Shown here: positions 35,053 to 45,790 of the stretch, piece after piece | How positions within the stretch are numbered: position 1 is the first letter of the stretch | How the letters are laid out: every line of letters begins with the position of its first letter | Position numbers and translations under genes: made by a program | Origin: Lysobacter sp. A03 | Lineage (GTDB): Bacteria; Pseudomonadota; Gammaproteobacteria; Xanthomonadales; Xanthomonadaceae | Direction: 5' to 3' | NCBI RefSeq assembly: GCF_000855665.1 | Contig: NZ_JXSS01000093.1 | Span: forward strand, 62,001 to 126,000 | Length of the DNA stretch: 64,000 nt | The notes under the pieces: model-generated | Databases searched by the model: none | Told to the model about the DNA's origin: nothing | The model's input: the letters and a program-made list of their open reading frames with translations, nothing else

Positions 35053-35920
35053 GCGGGAGGCGCTGACCGGCGTCGTCGCGGGAGTACATCACCACCTCGC
35101 GCTGCTGGAACCCCGGTGAGATACCGGCCTTGTCGTAGGCTTTCTTGAGCTGCTCCAGCAACGCGCACTTGGTGACGAAATTGTCAGCGTTGTTGGTGTA
35201 GCACCGAACCCCCAGATCGATATGGTTCTCGCCCAGCGCATAGACAAGGACGCTGGGAGCGGGCTCGGCCAAAATGCGCTCGTCGGCCTGCATCAGCTCG
35301 ATGGCGATCGCGCGGGCGGTGTCGATATCGGCGGTGTAGCTGATCGGCAACGAGAGGCCGATGCGGCGCATGTCCTCTGGCGTGTGGTTGATGATCGAGT
35401 CGCGGGTGATCAGGCTGTTGGGCAGCACGATAACCTGGTTGTCCGCCCCGCGCACGCAGGTCTGGAAGATGCTCACCGTCTCGACCGTGCCGACCTCGCC
35501 GTGGATGGTGACGAAATCCCCCACCTGGAACGGCTTCAGCGTCACCAGCATCACCCCGGATGCGATGTTGGACAGCGAGTCCTTCAGCGCCAGACCGATC
35601 GCCAGGCCGGCCGCGCCCAGTACCGCGATCATCGAGGTCATCGGCACGCCGATCACCTGCAGGGCCGCCAGAATCAGCAGCATGGTCATCGTCACCGAGG
35701 CGACCTTGCGCAGGAACAGCGAGGCAGTCGTGTCGACGCGACTGCGATCCAGCGCCCGAACCCCCAGTGACAGGATCCAGCTGATCACATAGCGGCCGAC
35801 GAGGAACAACAGCAATGCCAGGCCGACCCGGATTCCCAGGCCAGTCAGGGCTTCGGTCCACTCTCCGGCCTGGGCATGGGCGAGCCAACTGCCGGTCGCG
35901 ATGGTCGTTGTCGATTGCAT
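34997..35920 (-). CDS. mscS: small-conductance mechanosensitive channel MscS
   Basis: A 307-residue channel that releases solutes on hypo-osmotic shock. It has three membrane helices (about 27-50, 73-95 and 97-125), with the pore helix pattern [23 protein letters not shown], then the beta domain [29 protein letters not shown] and VLPNSLI, and the alpha/beta domain. The C-terminal 20 residues, rich in Arg and Pro, lie in the overlap with orn. It follows ppsA on the same strand after a hairpin. Confidence 0.92.
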   Translation of the reverse strand: MQSTTTIATGSWLAHAQAGEWTEALTGLGIRVGLALLLFLVGRYVISWILSLGVRALDRSRVDTTASLFLRKVASVTMTMLLILAALQVIGVPMTSMIAVLGAAGLAIGLALKDSLSNIASGVMLVTLKPFQVGDFVTIHGEVGTVETVSIFQTCVRGADNQVIVLPNSLITRDSIINHTPEDMRRIGLSLPISYTADIDTARAIAIELMQADERILAEPAPSVLVYALGENHIDLGVRCYTNNADNFVTKCALLEQLKKAYDKAGISPGFQQREVVMYSRDDAGQRLPLSFQREDDPPTPSRPATP

Positions 35921-35937
35921 CCAGATCTCCTCATGTG

Positions 35938-35965
35938 CGACGCCCCGCGGTCAGGCGGGGCGTCG
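35938..35965 (-). terminator. hairpin between ppsA and mscS
   Basis: A perfect 11-bp stem: cgacgccccgc (35938-35948) and gcggggcgtcg (35955-35965) with a 6-nt loop. It lies after ppsA and before mscS on the minus strand. No T-run follows on that strand, so it is either a weak terminator or a processing and stabilising stem in the mscS leader. Confidence 0.4.
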
Positions 35966-36013
35966 AATGTGGGCCGGATTCTAGGACCGCCGCCGTTAGC
36001 GGTCCGTCATGGC

Positions 36014-38392
<2,379 letters not shown>

Positions 38393-38521
38393 AACTGTGT
38401 ATCTCCGTGGGGGGCACGCCGCTGTACACGGCGAAGCCGCTATGATCGCCGCTGCGCCGGATGCTTACAAGGTTGATCTGGCGGGCTTTTCTTCCCGACA
38501 CACAGCAAGGCGACATATCCG

Positions 38522-39343
38522 ATGAGCGAAACACGGCCTGTCTTCTACATATCCGACGGTACGGGCATCACCGCGGAGACCATCGGCCATAGCCTTCTGA
38601 CCCAGTTCAACGGCACCGACTTCATCGCCGAACGTATTTCCTTTGTTGACAGCGTCGAGCGCGCCGAAGACGCCGTCGAGCGCATCAAGGCGGCGGCCGG
38701 GAAGCACGGCGTGCGCCCCGTGGTGATCAACTCGTGCATGGACAGCGACGTGGGCGAAGCGCTGGCCAAGAGCGGGGCGCTGATGCTGGATGTGTTTGCG
38801 CCCTTCATCGAGCCGCTGGAGCGGGAGCTTGGCCAGTCCCGCATGCGCCAGGTGGGGCGCGCGCACGCGATTGTGGACTTCGACACCTACCATCGCCGTA
38901 TCAACGCGATGAACTACGCGCTCACCCACGACGACGGCATCGCGATCGACTACAACGATGCCGACGTGATCCTGGTCGCGGTGTCGCGCGCCGGCAAGAC
39001 GCCCAGCTGCGTCTATCTGGCGCTGCAGTACGGCGTGCGGGCGGCCAACTACCCGCTCACGGAGGAGGACCTGGAGCACGACCGCCTGCCTGAGCGCCTG
39101 CGCAAGTTCCGCGACAAATTGTTTGGCCTGACGATTGATCCGCACCGCCTGCACCAGATCCGCCAGGAGCGCCGCCCCGATTCCCACTACGCCAAGCTGG
39201 AGACCTGCAAGCGCGAGGTCGCCGCGGCGGAAGCGCTGTTCCGCGCGGAAAGGATCCCCACCCTGAGCACCACGAATACCTCCATCGAGGAGATCGCGAG
39301 CAAGGTCATGACGACGTTGCGGATCAATCGCGAGATGTTCTGA
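38522..39343 (+). CDS. ppsR: PEP synthase regulatory protein (bifunctional kinase/pyrophosphorylase)
   Basis: Switches PpsA off by ADP-dependent threonine phosphorylation next to its catalytic His, and on by Pi-dependent dephosphorylation. The 273 residues carry the N-terminal [25 protein letters not shown], the P-loop-like [14 protein letters not shown] and the C-terminal [14 protein letters not shown]. It is divergent from ppsA across a 129-base interval, where TATGAT at 38441-38446 is a possible -10 for this gene. Confidence 0.96.
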   Translation: MSETRPVFYISDGTGITAETIGHSLLTQFNGTDFIAERISFVDSVERAEDAVERIKAAAGKHGVRPVVINSCMDSDVGEALAKSGALMLDVFAPFIEPLERELGQSRMRQVGRAHAIVDFDTYHRRINAMNYALTHDDGIAIDYNDADVILVAVSRAGKTPSCVYLALQYGVRAANYPLTEEDLEHDRLPERLRKFRDKLFGLTIDPHRLHQIRQERRPDSHYAKLETCKREVAAAEALFRAERIPTLSTTNTSIEEIASKVMTTLRINREMF

Positions 39344-39408
39344 ACCGCGCTGTTCCGGGGTCCTGGGGGCTGCCGGCCGCAGCCGGGGCGGACGTGTAGG
39401 ATCAGTGC

Positions 39409-39900
39409 ATGTCCAGTTCCGTTGCCGCCCGCCGCCTTCCTTCGCTCGACCGCTTCGGTTGGTTGATGGCCTTGTACGCCGAAAACCATGTCCGCCTGCG
39501 CCGCCTGTTCAACACCTCCGATCTCGCAGCCGGAACGCATATCTCCAGCGTCGGCGATGGCCTGGATCTGCGCCTGGAAGTGCTGCTGCAGCATCGCTAC
39601 ACAACCGAGCTGCGCGTGAGCTACACGATGGTGGACCCGGTGACCGGCATGCCCGATCCGTCGGCCTACCTGCGCCACTACCACGACGCCAACCAGCTGG
39701 AGGCCACGCACTGCTACATCGGTCGTCGCTGGCAGGATGTGCTGGGCATGTATCCGCTGCCCGCGGCTCTGATCAGCCATCGTCTGCGGATGAACACTTT
39801 CCTCGGCAAATGGCTGGAATACCTCGCCGAACGCGGGCACGGGTCGGGCACGCTGAGGCTGGAAAGTGAAAGTTCCGCGGAAATCCTGACCGGGGCTTGA
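39409..39900 (+). CDS. DUF1249 (YqiB-like) family protein
   Basis: A 163-residue soluble protein. It has the DUF1249 hallmarks: LMALYAENHVRLRRLF near the start, YTTELRVSYTM in the centre, and ARLYHDA-type DPSAYLRHYHDANQLEATHC. A longer C-terminal section (NTFLGKWLEYLAERGHG) follows the usual end. The function is unknown; E. coli yqiB lies beside cpdA, but no cpdA is here. Its stop codon is part of the -35 hexamer of the downstream tRNA promoter. Confidence 0.85.
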   Translation: MSSSVAARRLPSLDRFGWLMALYAENHVRLRRLFNTSDLAAGTHISSVGDGLDLRLEVLLQHRYTTELRVSYTMVDPVTGMPDPSAYLRHYHDANQLEATHCYIGRRWQDVLGMYPLPAALISHRLRMNTFLGKWLEYLAERGHGSGTLRLESESSAEILTGA

Positions 39901-39925
39901 CGGTTCCAGAATAGCGCTCTAATCT
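39897..39925 (+). promoter_or_regulatory. sigma-70 promoter of the tRNA-Ala/tRNA-Glu unit
   Basis: TTGACG (39897-39902) with TCTAAT (39918-39923, 15-base spacer, five of six matches) or TAATCT (39920-39925, 17-base spacer). The -35 includes the stop codon of the DUF1249 gene. tRNA-Ala begins about 20 bases further on. Confidence 0.6.
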
Positions 39926-39945
39926 TACGGACTTTCCAGCCCCGT

Positions 39946-40021
39946 GGGGCCATAGCTCAGCTGGGAGAGCGCCTGCATGGCATGCAGGAGGTCGGCGGTT
40001 CGATCCCGCCTGGCTCCACCA
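39946..40021 (+). tRNA. tRNA-Ala (anticodon GGC)
   Basis: A 76-base cloverleaf with encoded CCA: acceptor ggggcca/tggctcc, D-arm gctc..gagc, anticodon stem cctgc/gcagg with loop atggcat giving GGC, T-arm ggcgg ttcgatc ccgcc. All four stems pair without mismatch except the usual acceptor wobble. Confidence 0.97.
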
Positions 40022-40087
40022 TTTCAAAATAGTTTTTGTGCCTGGTTGTGTGAAAGACAACCAAAAAAAAGGTACAGGGACTACCGC

Positions 40088-40163
40088 GTCCCCATCGTCT
40101 AGAGGCCTAGGACACTGCCCTTTCACGGCGGCGACAGGGGTTCGAATCCCCTTGGGGACGCCA
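40088..40163 (+). tRNA. tRNA-Glu (anticodon TTC)
   Basis: A 76-base tRNA with encoded CCA: acceptor gtcccca/tggggac, anticodon loop ctttcac giving TTC, T-arm aggggttcgaatcccct. It lies 66 bases after tRNA-Ala and probably in the same transcript. Confidence 0.97.
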
Positions 40164-40202
40164 CTTCTAAACCATTGATTACCTTACGGTTTTCAAGCAT
40201 TC

Positions 40203-40228
40203 AAGGCTCCGGAGACGGGGCCTTTTTT
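40203..40228 (+). terminator. intrinsic terminator of the tRNA unit
   Basis: Stem aaggctcc (40203-40210) / ggggcctt (40217-40224) with one G-T pair, a 6-nt loop, and a run of six T residues (40223-40228). Confidence 0.85.
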
Positions 40229-40324
40229 GTGCCTGCAGTTTTCGCTGCCGGAGATCGATGAAGTGGTCACGGTCTCTCCCGTGTGGATATTTCGCACGCG
40301 CGAACTCGCGGGAGGGCGCATGCG

Positions 40325-40349
40325 AAAACGCCCGCATTGCGCGGGCGTT
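40325..40349 (-). terminator. intrinsic terminator of the small Ser/Lys-rich gene
   Basis: Stem aacgcccgc (40327-40335) / gcgggcgtt (40341-40349), loop attgc. On the minus strand the stem is followed by TTTT (plus-strand A-run 40325-40328). It lies about 20 bases after the stop of the 45-codon gene. Confidence 0.75.
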
Positions 40350-40370
40350 CTGGTTACCAGCCGCGGGTAC

Positions 40371-40508
40371 TCAACGGCTCTTGGTTTCGCTCTTTTTTGA
40401 GCTTTTGGACGTATCACCTGACGCCGACTTGCCACTCTTCTGATCCGAGCCGCTTGCGTGCTTCTTGTCAGATTTGCTGTCCGTGGACTGCTTTTTGTCG
40501 GTTGGCAT
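40371..40508 (-). CDS. small Ser/Lys-rich hydrophilic protein (45 residues)
   Basis: A 45-codon gene below usual length cut-offs. It starts MPTDKKQST and ends SETKSR; Ser (13) and Lys (11) make up over half, with 5 Asp and no aromatic, Leu, Ile, Val or Cys residue, so it must be disordered. Support: a strong AGGAG (40516-40520) seven bases before the ATG, a single clean stop, and an intrinsic terminator just downstream on the same strand. I do not recognise it. Its character resembles small, very hydrophilic stress or nucleic-acid-associated proteins, but no motif confirms this. It lies downstream of the flavin-redox gene group, on the same strand but separated by about 220 bases. Confidence 0.7.
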   Translation of the reverse strand: MPTDKKQSTDSKSDKKHASGSDQKSGKSASGDTSKSSKKSETKSR

Positions 40509-40731
40509 TTTCCGTCTCCTGGCGTGTGCCCTCGAGCGGGCATGTCAAAAACTATTCCTGGATTTGTGATGGCTTTGTGGTGAAAAGCGCCTTTCGCGGC
40601 CGCCGTGCCGAAGGTAGGGTGAATCGTTCACTTTGAGACTGACCAAGTGCGCCCATGCCGTTGTTGGGAGAGGACCATCTGAAACCCGGGTTCTCACCCG
40701 TTCCAGCGGTTCGATCACCGACTCAGCCCGT

Positions 40732-41646
40732 TCAACGCGGGTTGCGCGGAAGGCGTCCATGGACCGCGGTCGCCGCGATAGCGGCCTGTCCGACCGCCAC
40801 ACTGATCTGGTTGAGCGCGCTGACCACATCACCTATCGCGTACACGCCGGGGACACTGGTCTGCATGTGGTCGTCGACGATCAGTGCACCCGCATCGTCC
40901 GTCGCGGCGCCCAGCGGCGCCAACAGGAATGACTGGACGTCGGAGCCCAGAACCGGATAGAGGGTGTCGAAACGCCGACGCGATCCGTCCGGCAGCTGAG
41001 CCTCGCAACCGCCGTCAACCAACCGCCACCGGTCTGGCGCCGCAAGCAGGACCACGCCGCTGGCGGCGGCCCGGTCCCGCAGTGCCGGGTCGTTGGCGAG
41101 GCCGTCGGTGGCTATCGCGGTGACGTCGCGCGAGAACGTCCGCAGGAATTCGGCGTGGCCGATGGCTTCCTCGCAGCGACCGAGTACCGCAATCGCATCA
41201 TCCTTGGCCTCGTAACCATCGCAGACCGCGCACAACCGGATCGCGCCGCTGGCGATGGCGTCTTCCGCTCCTTCGATGTCGGGCAGCAGGTCGACGACGC
41301 CGGTGGCCAGGATGATGCTCTGGGCGCGCCACTTTCGTGAGCTGGTGCTGGCGATGAAAATGTCTCCTTCACGTTCCAGCCTCTCGATCCGGTCCTCCAC
41401 CACGGGCACGTGATATTGCGCGACGTGCTCCCTAAACCGCCCCAGCAGCTCGTTGCCTGCCACGCCAAACGGAAAGCCCGGGCAGTTATGGCTCGCCGGG
41501 ATCCAGCGGGCACGGCTATGGCCGGCGTCGACAATGACCAGTTCGCGACCGAAGCGCGCCAGGTAGGTCGCCGCCGTCAAGCCACCGGGACCGCCGCCAA
41601 TGACCAGGCAATCGAGAACCGTATCGGCGGTATCAAGTGCACTCAT
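40732..41646 (-). CDS. thioredoxin-reductase-like FAD/NAD(P) oxidoreductase
   Basis: A 304-residue flavoprotein of the thioredoxin reductase fold. The FAD loop is [19 protein letters not shown] (residues 15-33), the redox dithiol C139-A-V-C142 in [10 protein letters not shown], and the FAD tail [22 protein letters not shown]. The second nucleotide loop reads [15 protein letters not shown], lacking the usual GxGxxA, so its electron donor may not be typical NADPH. It is the last gene of the PepSY-ApbE group, 28 bases after apbE. The start at MSALDTAD was set from the beginning of the FAD domain. Confidence 0.85.
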   Translation of the reverse strand: MSALDTADTVLDCLVIGGGPGGLTAATYLARFGRELVIVDAGHSRARWIPASHNCPGFPFGVAGNELLGRFREHVAQYHVPVVEDRIERLEREGDIFIASTSSRKWRAQSIILATGVVDLLPDIEGAEDAIASGAIRLCAVCDGYEAKDDAIAVLGRCEEAIGHAEFLRTFSRDVTAIATDGLANDPALRDRAAASGVVLLAAPDRWRLVDGGCEAQLPDGSRRRFDTLYPVLGSDVQSFLLAPLGAATDDAGALIVDDHMQTSVPGVYAIGDVVSALNQISVAVGQAAIAATAVHGRLPRNPR

Positions 41647-41674
41647 GGCGCGCTCCAGTTGGAAGCGGTGGATG

Positions 41675-42637
41675 TTAGCCGACGTGGATCTCCTGAAATC
41701 CGTCGCCATCGTGAAGGGTGAACAACGCCTCCATTCCGCGATCCCGCGCCAGCTTGACCCCTTCGGTCTCCCCCAGGGCCAGCAAGGCCGTCGCCCACGC
41801 GTCGGCGAGCATGCACGTGGAAGCGACCACGCTGACCGCGGCCAGCCGGTTAGTGGCGGGTCGTCGTCCGCTGGCGTCCATCGTGTGCGGGTAGCTCCGG
41901 CCGTCATGCTCAACCCAGTGGCGGTAGTCGCCGGACGTGGCGATCGCCGCGTCAGCCAGCTCCATCACGCCACTGACCTCGCGCACGCCGCGGACCGGCT
42001 TTTCGATCGCCACGGCCCAGGGATGCCCATCGGGCTTGCTGCCGCGGGCGCGCATCTCACCGTCGATCCCGACCAGATAGCGGGTGATGCCGAAAGTGTC
42101 GAGACAGCCGGCCAGTTGGTCCACCCCGAAGCCTTTGGCGATCCCGGACAGGTCCAGGTTGATCTCCGCCCGCTTCCGGACCCGGAGTTGCACCGGGTCC
42201 AGTTCGAGGATGTCGGACGCGGCCCGCTGGACACCATCGTTCCGGGCCGTGATCGCCTGGACGTTGATCGCGCCCCGGGCGGGTCCAAAACCCCAGGACT
42301 GGACCAGGTCACCGACGCCGATGTCGAACGCGCCCCGCGACTGTCGACCGACCCGCAGGGCGGTCTCCAGCACCGCCAACAGCTCCGCGGGAACCGTAAT
42401 CCACTCGTTGATCGGCTCGGTGTTCAGGCGGTTCAGATCGGAATCGGCCTTCCAGCTCGACATCTGTCGATCGACGTTATCGACGGCGGCGAAGAGCCGC
42501 TGGCCGATGGCGGCTTCATCGACGCCCGGCGCGGCAAAAAACAGCGCGCTGTAGCGGGTGCCCATCGTCTCGCCGTGCAGGCTGTGGCGTTGCATGACGG
42601 CGACGGCCGGTTTCGCGGATTCAGAAGACGTCTTCAC
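41675..42637 (-). CDS. apbE: FAD:protein FMN transferase ApbE
   Basis: Attaches FMN covalently to Thr or Ser of target proteins, using FAD. The 320 residues show [13 protein letters not shown] at 21-33, [43 protein letters not shown], the [10 protein letters not shown] loop, DASGRRPA (magnesium region) and [14 protein letters not shown]. No signal peptide or lipobox is visible, unlike typical periplasmic ApbE. GTG 42637 is preferred: GGGG lies about seven bases upstream and it gives a 17-base overlap with the preceding reductase gene; ATG 42595 is an alternative. A probable target is the DUF2271 protein encoded two genes upstream. Confidence 0.92.
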   Translation of the reverse strand: MKTSSESAKPAVAVMQRHSLHGETMGTRYSALFFAAPGVDEAAIGQRLFAAVDNVDRQMSSWKADSDLNRLNTEPINEWITVPAELLAVLETALRVGRQSRGAFDIGVGDLVQSWGFGPARGAINVQAITARNDGVQRAASDILELDPVQLRVRKRAEINLDLSGIAKGFGVDQLAGCLDTFGITRYLVGIDGEMRARGSKPDGHPWAVAIEKPVRGVREVSGVMELADAAIATSGDYRHWVEHDGRSYPHTMDASGRRPATNRLAAVSVVASTCMLADAWATALLALGETEGVKLARDRGMEALFTLHDGDGFQEIHVG

Positions 42638-44849
42638 GGTAGCGCCCCTGCAGTTTGAGAGTCGCAACGTCCAGGCCGACCGGGGCCAGAATCGCATCGA
42701 TGGTCTGCCTGATGCTGTCGGCCATGGCGCGGCTGCCGCAGACCAGGATCTGCGCGCCGTCTTCAACCAGTCGACGCATCTGCGACGAGTGTTCCAGCAG
42801 ACGGTCCTGAACGTAGCCGCCCTTGGCGGTGCGGGAGAAGATCGCGTTCAACCCGGTCAGCCGGTGATCGGCCAGGTAGCCATCCAGTTCCGGCTCGTAG
42901 AGGAAATCCGAAGCCGGATCGCGGCCGCCCCAGTAAAGGTACATTGGGTGCTTGGCTTCGTTGTTGCGGATGAATCCGGCCAGGGGGCCGATGCCGGTAC
43001 CGGCGCCGATGAGCACAACGGGAGACTTGCCGGAGGCGGGTCGGAAGTCCGGATTGGGCTGGATGAAGGCGTCGATTTGGGCGCCCGGCGGCAGGCCGTG
43101 GAGCATCTCCGAACACAGCCCACCCGGATGCTTGCGCACACAGATTTCCAGGAAACCGTCCCTGGATCCGCTGGCCAAGGAATAGAACCGCGGGACCGGG
43201 CTGCCCGCTACGACGATCCCGACCAGGTCTCCCGCCTCAAAGTGGGGCAGTTCACTGAGCCCAAGCATGCGCCGCAACCGGCCACCCGCACTCTGCGAGG
43301 CGACCGGCCCAAAGCGCAGGATGCTCGTTGGCGCGTTGACCTGCGCGCCGTAGTCCACGCGGCTGATCAGCTCAAGCGGGCGCGTTTGCGGGTGTGACGG
43401 TACGTGCGTCAGCGCCAGGTCGAGGGACAATGCGCGACTGACCGCCTCTCCCCAGCGCGCGAACTCCTGCGAGGACTGCCTGTCCACCGTCTCGAGTGAC
43501 ACGAATTCGTTCCAGCCGCCGGCCAGCAGCGCGTTGCGGGCGTCCTTGGCAAACTGGCAGAACCGCGGGAACTGGCGATCGCCGAATCCCAGGACCGCGA
43601 ACGCCGGCTTGTTGTCCCCGCTAAACCTTTCCAGCCGCGCAAGGAACTGCTTGGCCGAGGCGGGCGCGTCACCATCGCCGTAGGTGGCGGTGAGCACGAA
43701 CAGGTGGCTCGCCTGGCGATATTCCTTCGCCAGCTGGTTCATCGGGGCGGTGTGCACGCGCTTGCCGGCCTTGTGCAGCGCAGCGTGCAACGCGTTCGCG
43801 AAGCCCCAGGTGCTGTTACCTTCGCTGCCGACCAGGATGATGGTGTCCGCTGCCTGCGCGCCGCTGTTGTTTGCGATGCGCGGCATCAGGCGACGGCGGT
43901 GCCACCACATCACCACGCCGGTGGCGCTCATTACCGGAACACTGAGTGCGCAGATGCCCAGCAGCAGGCCCAGCCACCACAGGCCTTCGCCGGTGTGCAG
44001 CATGTAGATCAGTTCGTAGGTTTGCTGGGCGCGGTCATGTGGCTGGAACACCAACAGGGCGCCGGTGGCCTGGTCGATGTAGCCGTCGCCTTGCGCGGTG
44101 GCGAGCGAGTAGAAATCCGAGGGTGTGTCGGGCATCGGATAGACCAGCTCGCGCAGGTCGTTCAGATCGGTATCCAGCAGGGCGGGCAGGGTGCCGACGG
44201 GCGCCGGCGCACCTGGCGTCTCCACCGCAGTGGGGAACGCAGGCTCTACATCCGCACCCTGCGGCACCAGGCCGAAGGTGGTCGCAGACATGAAGATGCC
44301 GGTCAGCGCGGACAGCAGTAGACCCAACACGGCGATTCGCCCCAGTTCCGCGTGCCAACGCTGGCTGAAGTTGCCACGCAGGGGGCGCAACAGCTGTCGC
44401 CAGCCGCCCACGCGTTTCACCAGCAGCGTCATGCCGGAGATGCACAGGACCAGCATCGTCAGGGCGGACACACCTGCCGCGGCCCTGCCTGGCGTATCTG
44501 CGAGAAACGAGCGGTGCAGGTTCTTGATCCAACGCGTGCTGGAAGAGGGCGCATAAGGGCCCATCGCCTTTCCGCTGAGCGGGTCGATCCGGACCGCCTC
44601 CGCCCGGTCGCCCTGACTGTAGTAGACGATGATCGTGCCCGAGGGTGAGCGCTGGACCTGCTCGACCCCGGGAAAGTTGTCGGCTATCCGCTCCGCAAGC
44701 AGGGCGACGCTGACCTGCCCACGCTCCGGCACCGTCGTTCCAAGCCGGTCAATGGCGGGATTGACCGACAGGATCGCGCCGCTGATCGCCAACACGGCGA
44801 TCAGCAGCCCAAGGACAAGAGCGGGCAGTGAGTGAATCCGACGCAACAT
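42621..44849 (-). CDS. PepSY membrane protein fused to flavodoxin/ferredoxin-NADP reductase
   Basis: A 742-residue inner-membrane electron-transfer protein. Domains in order: a PepSY-associated membrane unit with four helices (about 9-29, 126-146, 170-190 and 288-315) and candidate heme-ligand histidines near helix ends (H112, H166, H285, H317); a flavodoxin domain (336-475; LVGSEGNSTWGFA, TATYGDGDAP, LGFGDRQFPRFC); an FAD domain (RFYSLAS, 554-560); and an NAD(P) domain (GAGTGIGPL, 615-623; CGSRAMA). The diflavin part resembles CysJ. It probably carries electrons from cytoplasmic NADPH through FAD, FMN and heme to the periplasm. Confidence 0.88.
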   Translation of the reverse strand: MLRRIHSLPALVLGLLIAVLAISGAILSVNPAIDRLGTTVPERGQVSVALLAERIADNFPGVEQVQRSPSGTIIVYYSQGDRAEAVRIDPLSGKAMGPYAPSSSTRWIKNLHRSFLADTPGRAAAGVSALTMLVLCISGMTLLVKRVGGWRQLLRPLRGNFSQRWHAELGRIAVLGLLLSALTGIFMSATTFGLVPQGADVEPAFPTAVETPGAPAPVGTLPALLDTDLNDLRELVYPMPDTPSDFYSLATAQGDGYIDQATGALLVFQPHDRAQQTYELIYMLHTGEGLWWLGLLLGICALSVPVMSATGVVMWWHRRRLMPRIANNSGAQAADTIILVGSEGNSTWGFANALHAALHKAGKRVHTAPMNQLAKEYRQASHLFVLTATYGDGDAPASAKQFLARLERFSGDNKPAFAVLGFGDRQFPRFCQFAKDARNALLAGGWNEFVSLETVDRQSSQEFARWGEAVSRALSLDLALTHVPSHPQTRPLELISRVDYGAQVNAPTSILRFGPVASQSAGGRLRRMLGLSELPHFEAGDLVGIVVAGSPVPRFYSLASGSRDGFLEICVRKHPGGLCSEMLHGLPPGAQIDAFIQPNPDFRPASGKSPVVLIGAGTGIGPLAGFIRNNEAKHPMYLYWGGRDPASDFLYEPELDGYLADHRLTGLNAIFSRTAKGGYVQDRLLEHSSQMRRLVEDGAQILVCGSRAMADSIRQTIDAILAPVGLDVATLKLQGRYREDVF

Positions 44850-44876
44850 GATGCGGACCTCCTTCAGGCGGATCGA

Positions 44877-45347
44877 TTACATGTCGTAAGTGAATGACTG
44901 CACGTAACCGCGCCCCGCAGTCGCTTTGCCGCTGCCGGCCTTGGTCAGGGGCGCCCGCACGTCGGCCGGGTTGTCGCGACCGTCTTCCACCGCGGTGTCG
45001 ATCCGTATTTCATAGCCGGCATCGATCAACGCGTCTTCAAGTTCGGCGGTGACCTTGAGGGTGCGCCCGCTGCCGACGCTCGCGCCGCTCACGCCGTCAA
45101 ACTCGCTCGCCCGCATGCCGCTGCCCCGTGCCCAGTCGCGCAGGTTCTTGTAGTACTTCGACTTCTTGCCCGAGACCCAGAGTGTCTTGTGGTACTTGCC
45201 CGCGGCATCGGTTACATAGATGGCCAGATAGGCTCCATCGCCGGTGTAGGCTTTCATCTGGGTGGTGAGGGTGACGGGCCTGGCGTCAGCCATTACAGGC
45301 AGCGCCATGGCTCCGGCCAGGCAGAGGGATAGGACGATCTTGTTCAT
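44877..45347 (-). CDS. DUF2271 periplasmic protein with ApbE-type flavinylation motif
   Basis: A 156-residue exported protein with a Sec-type signal peptide (residues 1-22, ending VMADA). The DUF2271 body has YLAIYVTDAAGKYHKTLWVSGKKSKYYKNLRDW. At 84-93 it carries D-G-V-S-G-A-S-V-G-S, fitting the ApbE acceptor pattern D-x-x-(S/T)-(G/S)-A-(S/T)-x-x-(S/T) known from NqrC and RnfG, with Ser90 as the likely FMN site. It lies between the small PepSY gene and the PepSY-reductase gene, so it is a candidate periplasmic acceptor of electrons from that reductase. Confidence 0.85.
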   Translation of the reverse strand: MNKIVLSLCLAGAMALPVMADARPVTLTTQMKAYTGDGAYLAIYVTDAAGKYHKTLWVSGKKSKYYKNLRDWARGSGMRASEFDGVSGASVGSGRTLKVTAELEDALIDAGYEIRIDTAVEDGRDNPADVRAPLTKAGSGKATAGRGYVQSFTYDM

Positions 45348-45380
45348 GTCATTGCTCCTGCAATCGGGTTGTAAACGGCT

Positions 45381-45710
45381 TCACTTCGCCTTCTGGTCCG
45401 GGTTGCGGTCCAGGTAGTCGCCTGCGCCGCCCTTGCCGTCGAACTTGATCTTCAGCTCACGGATCTGCAGCGATGCCGGGGAGTACTCGGCCTTGAAGCG
45501 GTTTCCCAAGGTGTCGGTCCCGCGGACTTCGTAGCAACCGTCATCGACCTTGATCCGCTGGACGTCCCAGCCTTTCTGTTCGAGCTGCTGGCGCAGGACT
45601 TCGCGCGGCTGCCAGTCGGCCACGGGGTCGGTACAGTCGTCACCGGCCAGTGCGCTGCCGCTGAAGGCGAGGGCGGCCATGACGACCGCGGTCAGAGTGA
45701 GGTGTTTCAT
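45381..45710 (-). CDS. small periplasmic PepSY-domain protein
   Basis: A 109-residue protein with a signal peptide (residues 1-22, ending GSALAG) and one PepSY-type domain (WQPREVLRQQLEQKGWDVQRIKVDDGCYEVRGTDTLGNRFKAEYSP). Two cysteines (in DDCTD and DGCYE) could form a disulfide. PepSY modules often regulate or bind partner proteins in the envelope. It is the first gene of the flavin-redox group, with AAGGAG before its ATG, and starts about 27 bases after the predicted transcription start. Confidence 0.85.
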   Translation of the reverse strand: MKHLTLTAVVMAALAFSGSALAGDDCTDPVADWQPREVLRQQLEQKGWDVQRIKVDDGCYEVRGTDTLGNRFKAEYSPASLQIRELKIKFDGKGGAGDYLDRNPDQKAK

Positions 45711-45743
45711 GGGTGCGATCTCCTTGGGTTGGGTGCAACGTGG

Positions 45744-45776
45744 ACTCTAGGCGCGCATCCTTATGCGAGCCTTAAG
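45744..45776 (-). promoter_or_regulatory. PmrA-like operator and promoter of the PepSY-ApbE group
   Basis: On the plus strand CTTATG-cgagc-CTTAAG (45760-45776), an 11-base-period direct repeat like the PmrA/QseB box (CTTAAG-N5-CTTAAG); on the minus strand CTTAAG-N5-CATAAG. Ten bases further on the minus strand is TAGAGT (45744-45749), a fair -10. The repeat would cover roughly -39 to -23, as expected for an OmpR-family activator of the minus-strand operon. It also lies 14 bases before the response regulator gene. Confidence 0.6.
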
Positions 45777-45790
45777 GCGAGGATTTTTCG

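Noticed and set aside
40193-40543. 116-codon minus-strand frame across 40193-40543
   Set aside because: It would run through the terminator of the tRNA unit and its composition is shadow-like; the 45-codon gene in another frame has a ribosome site and terminator.
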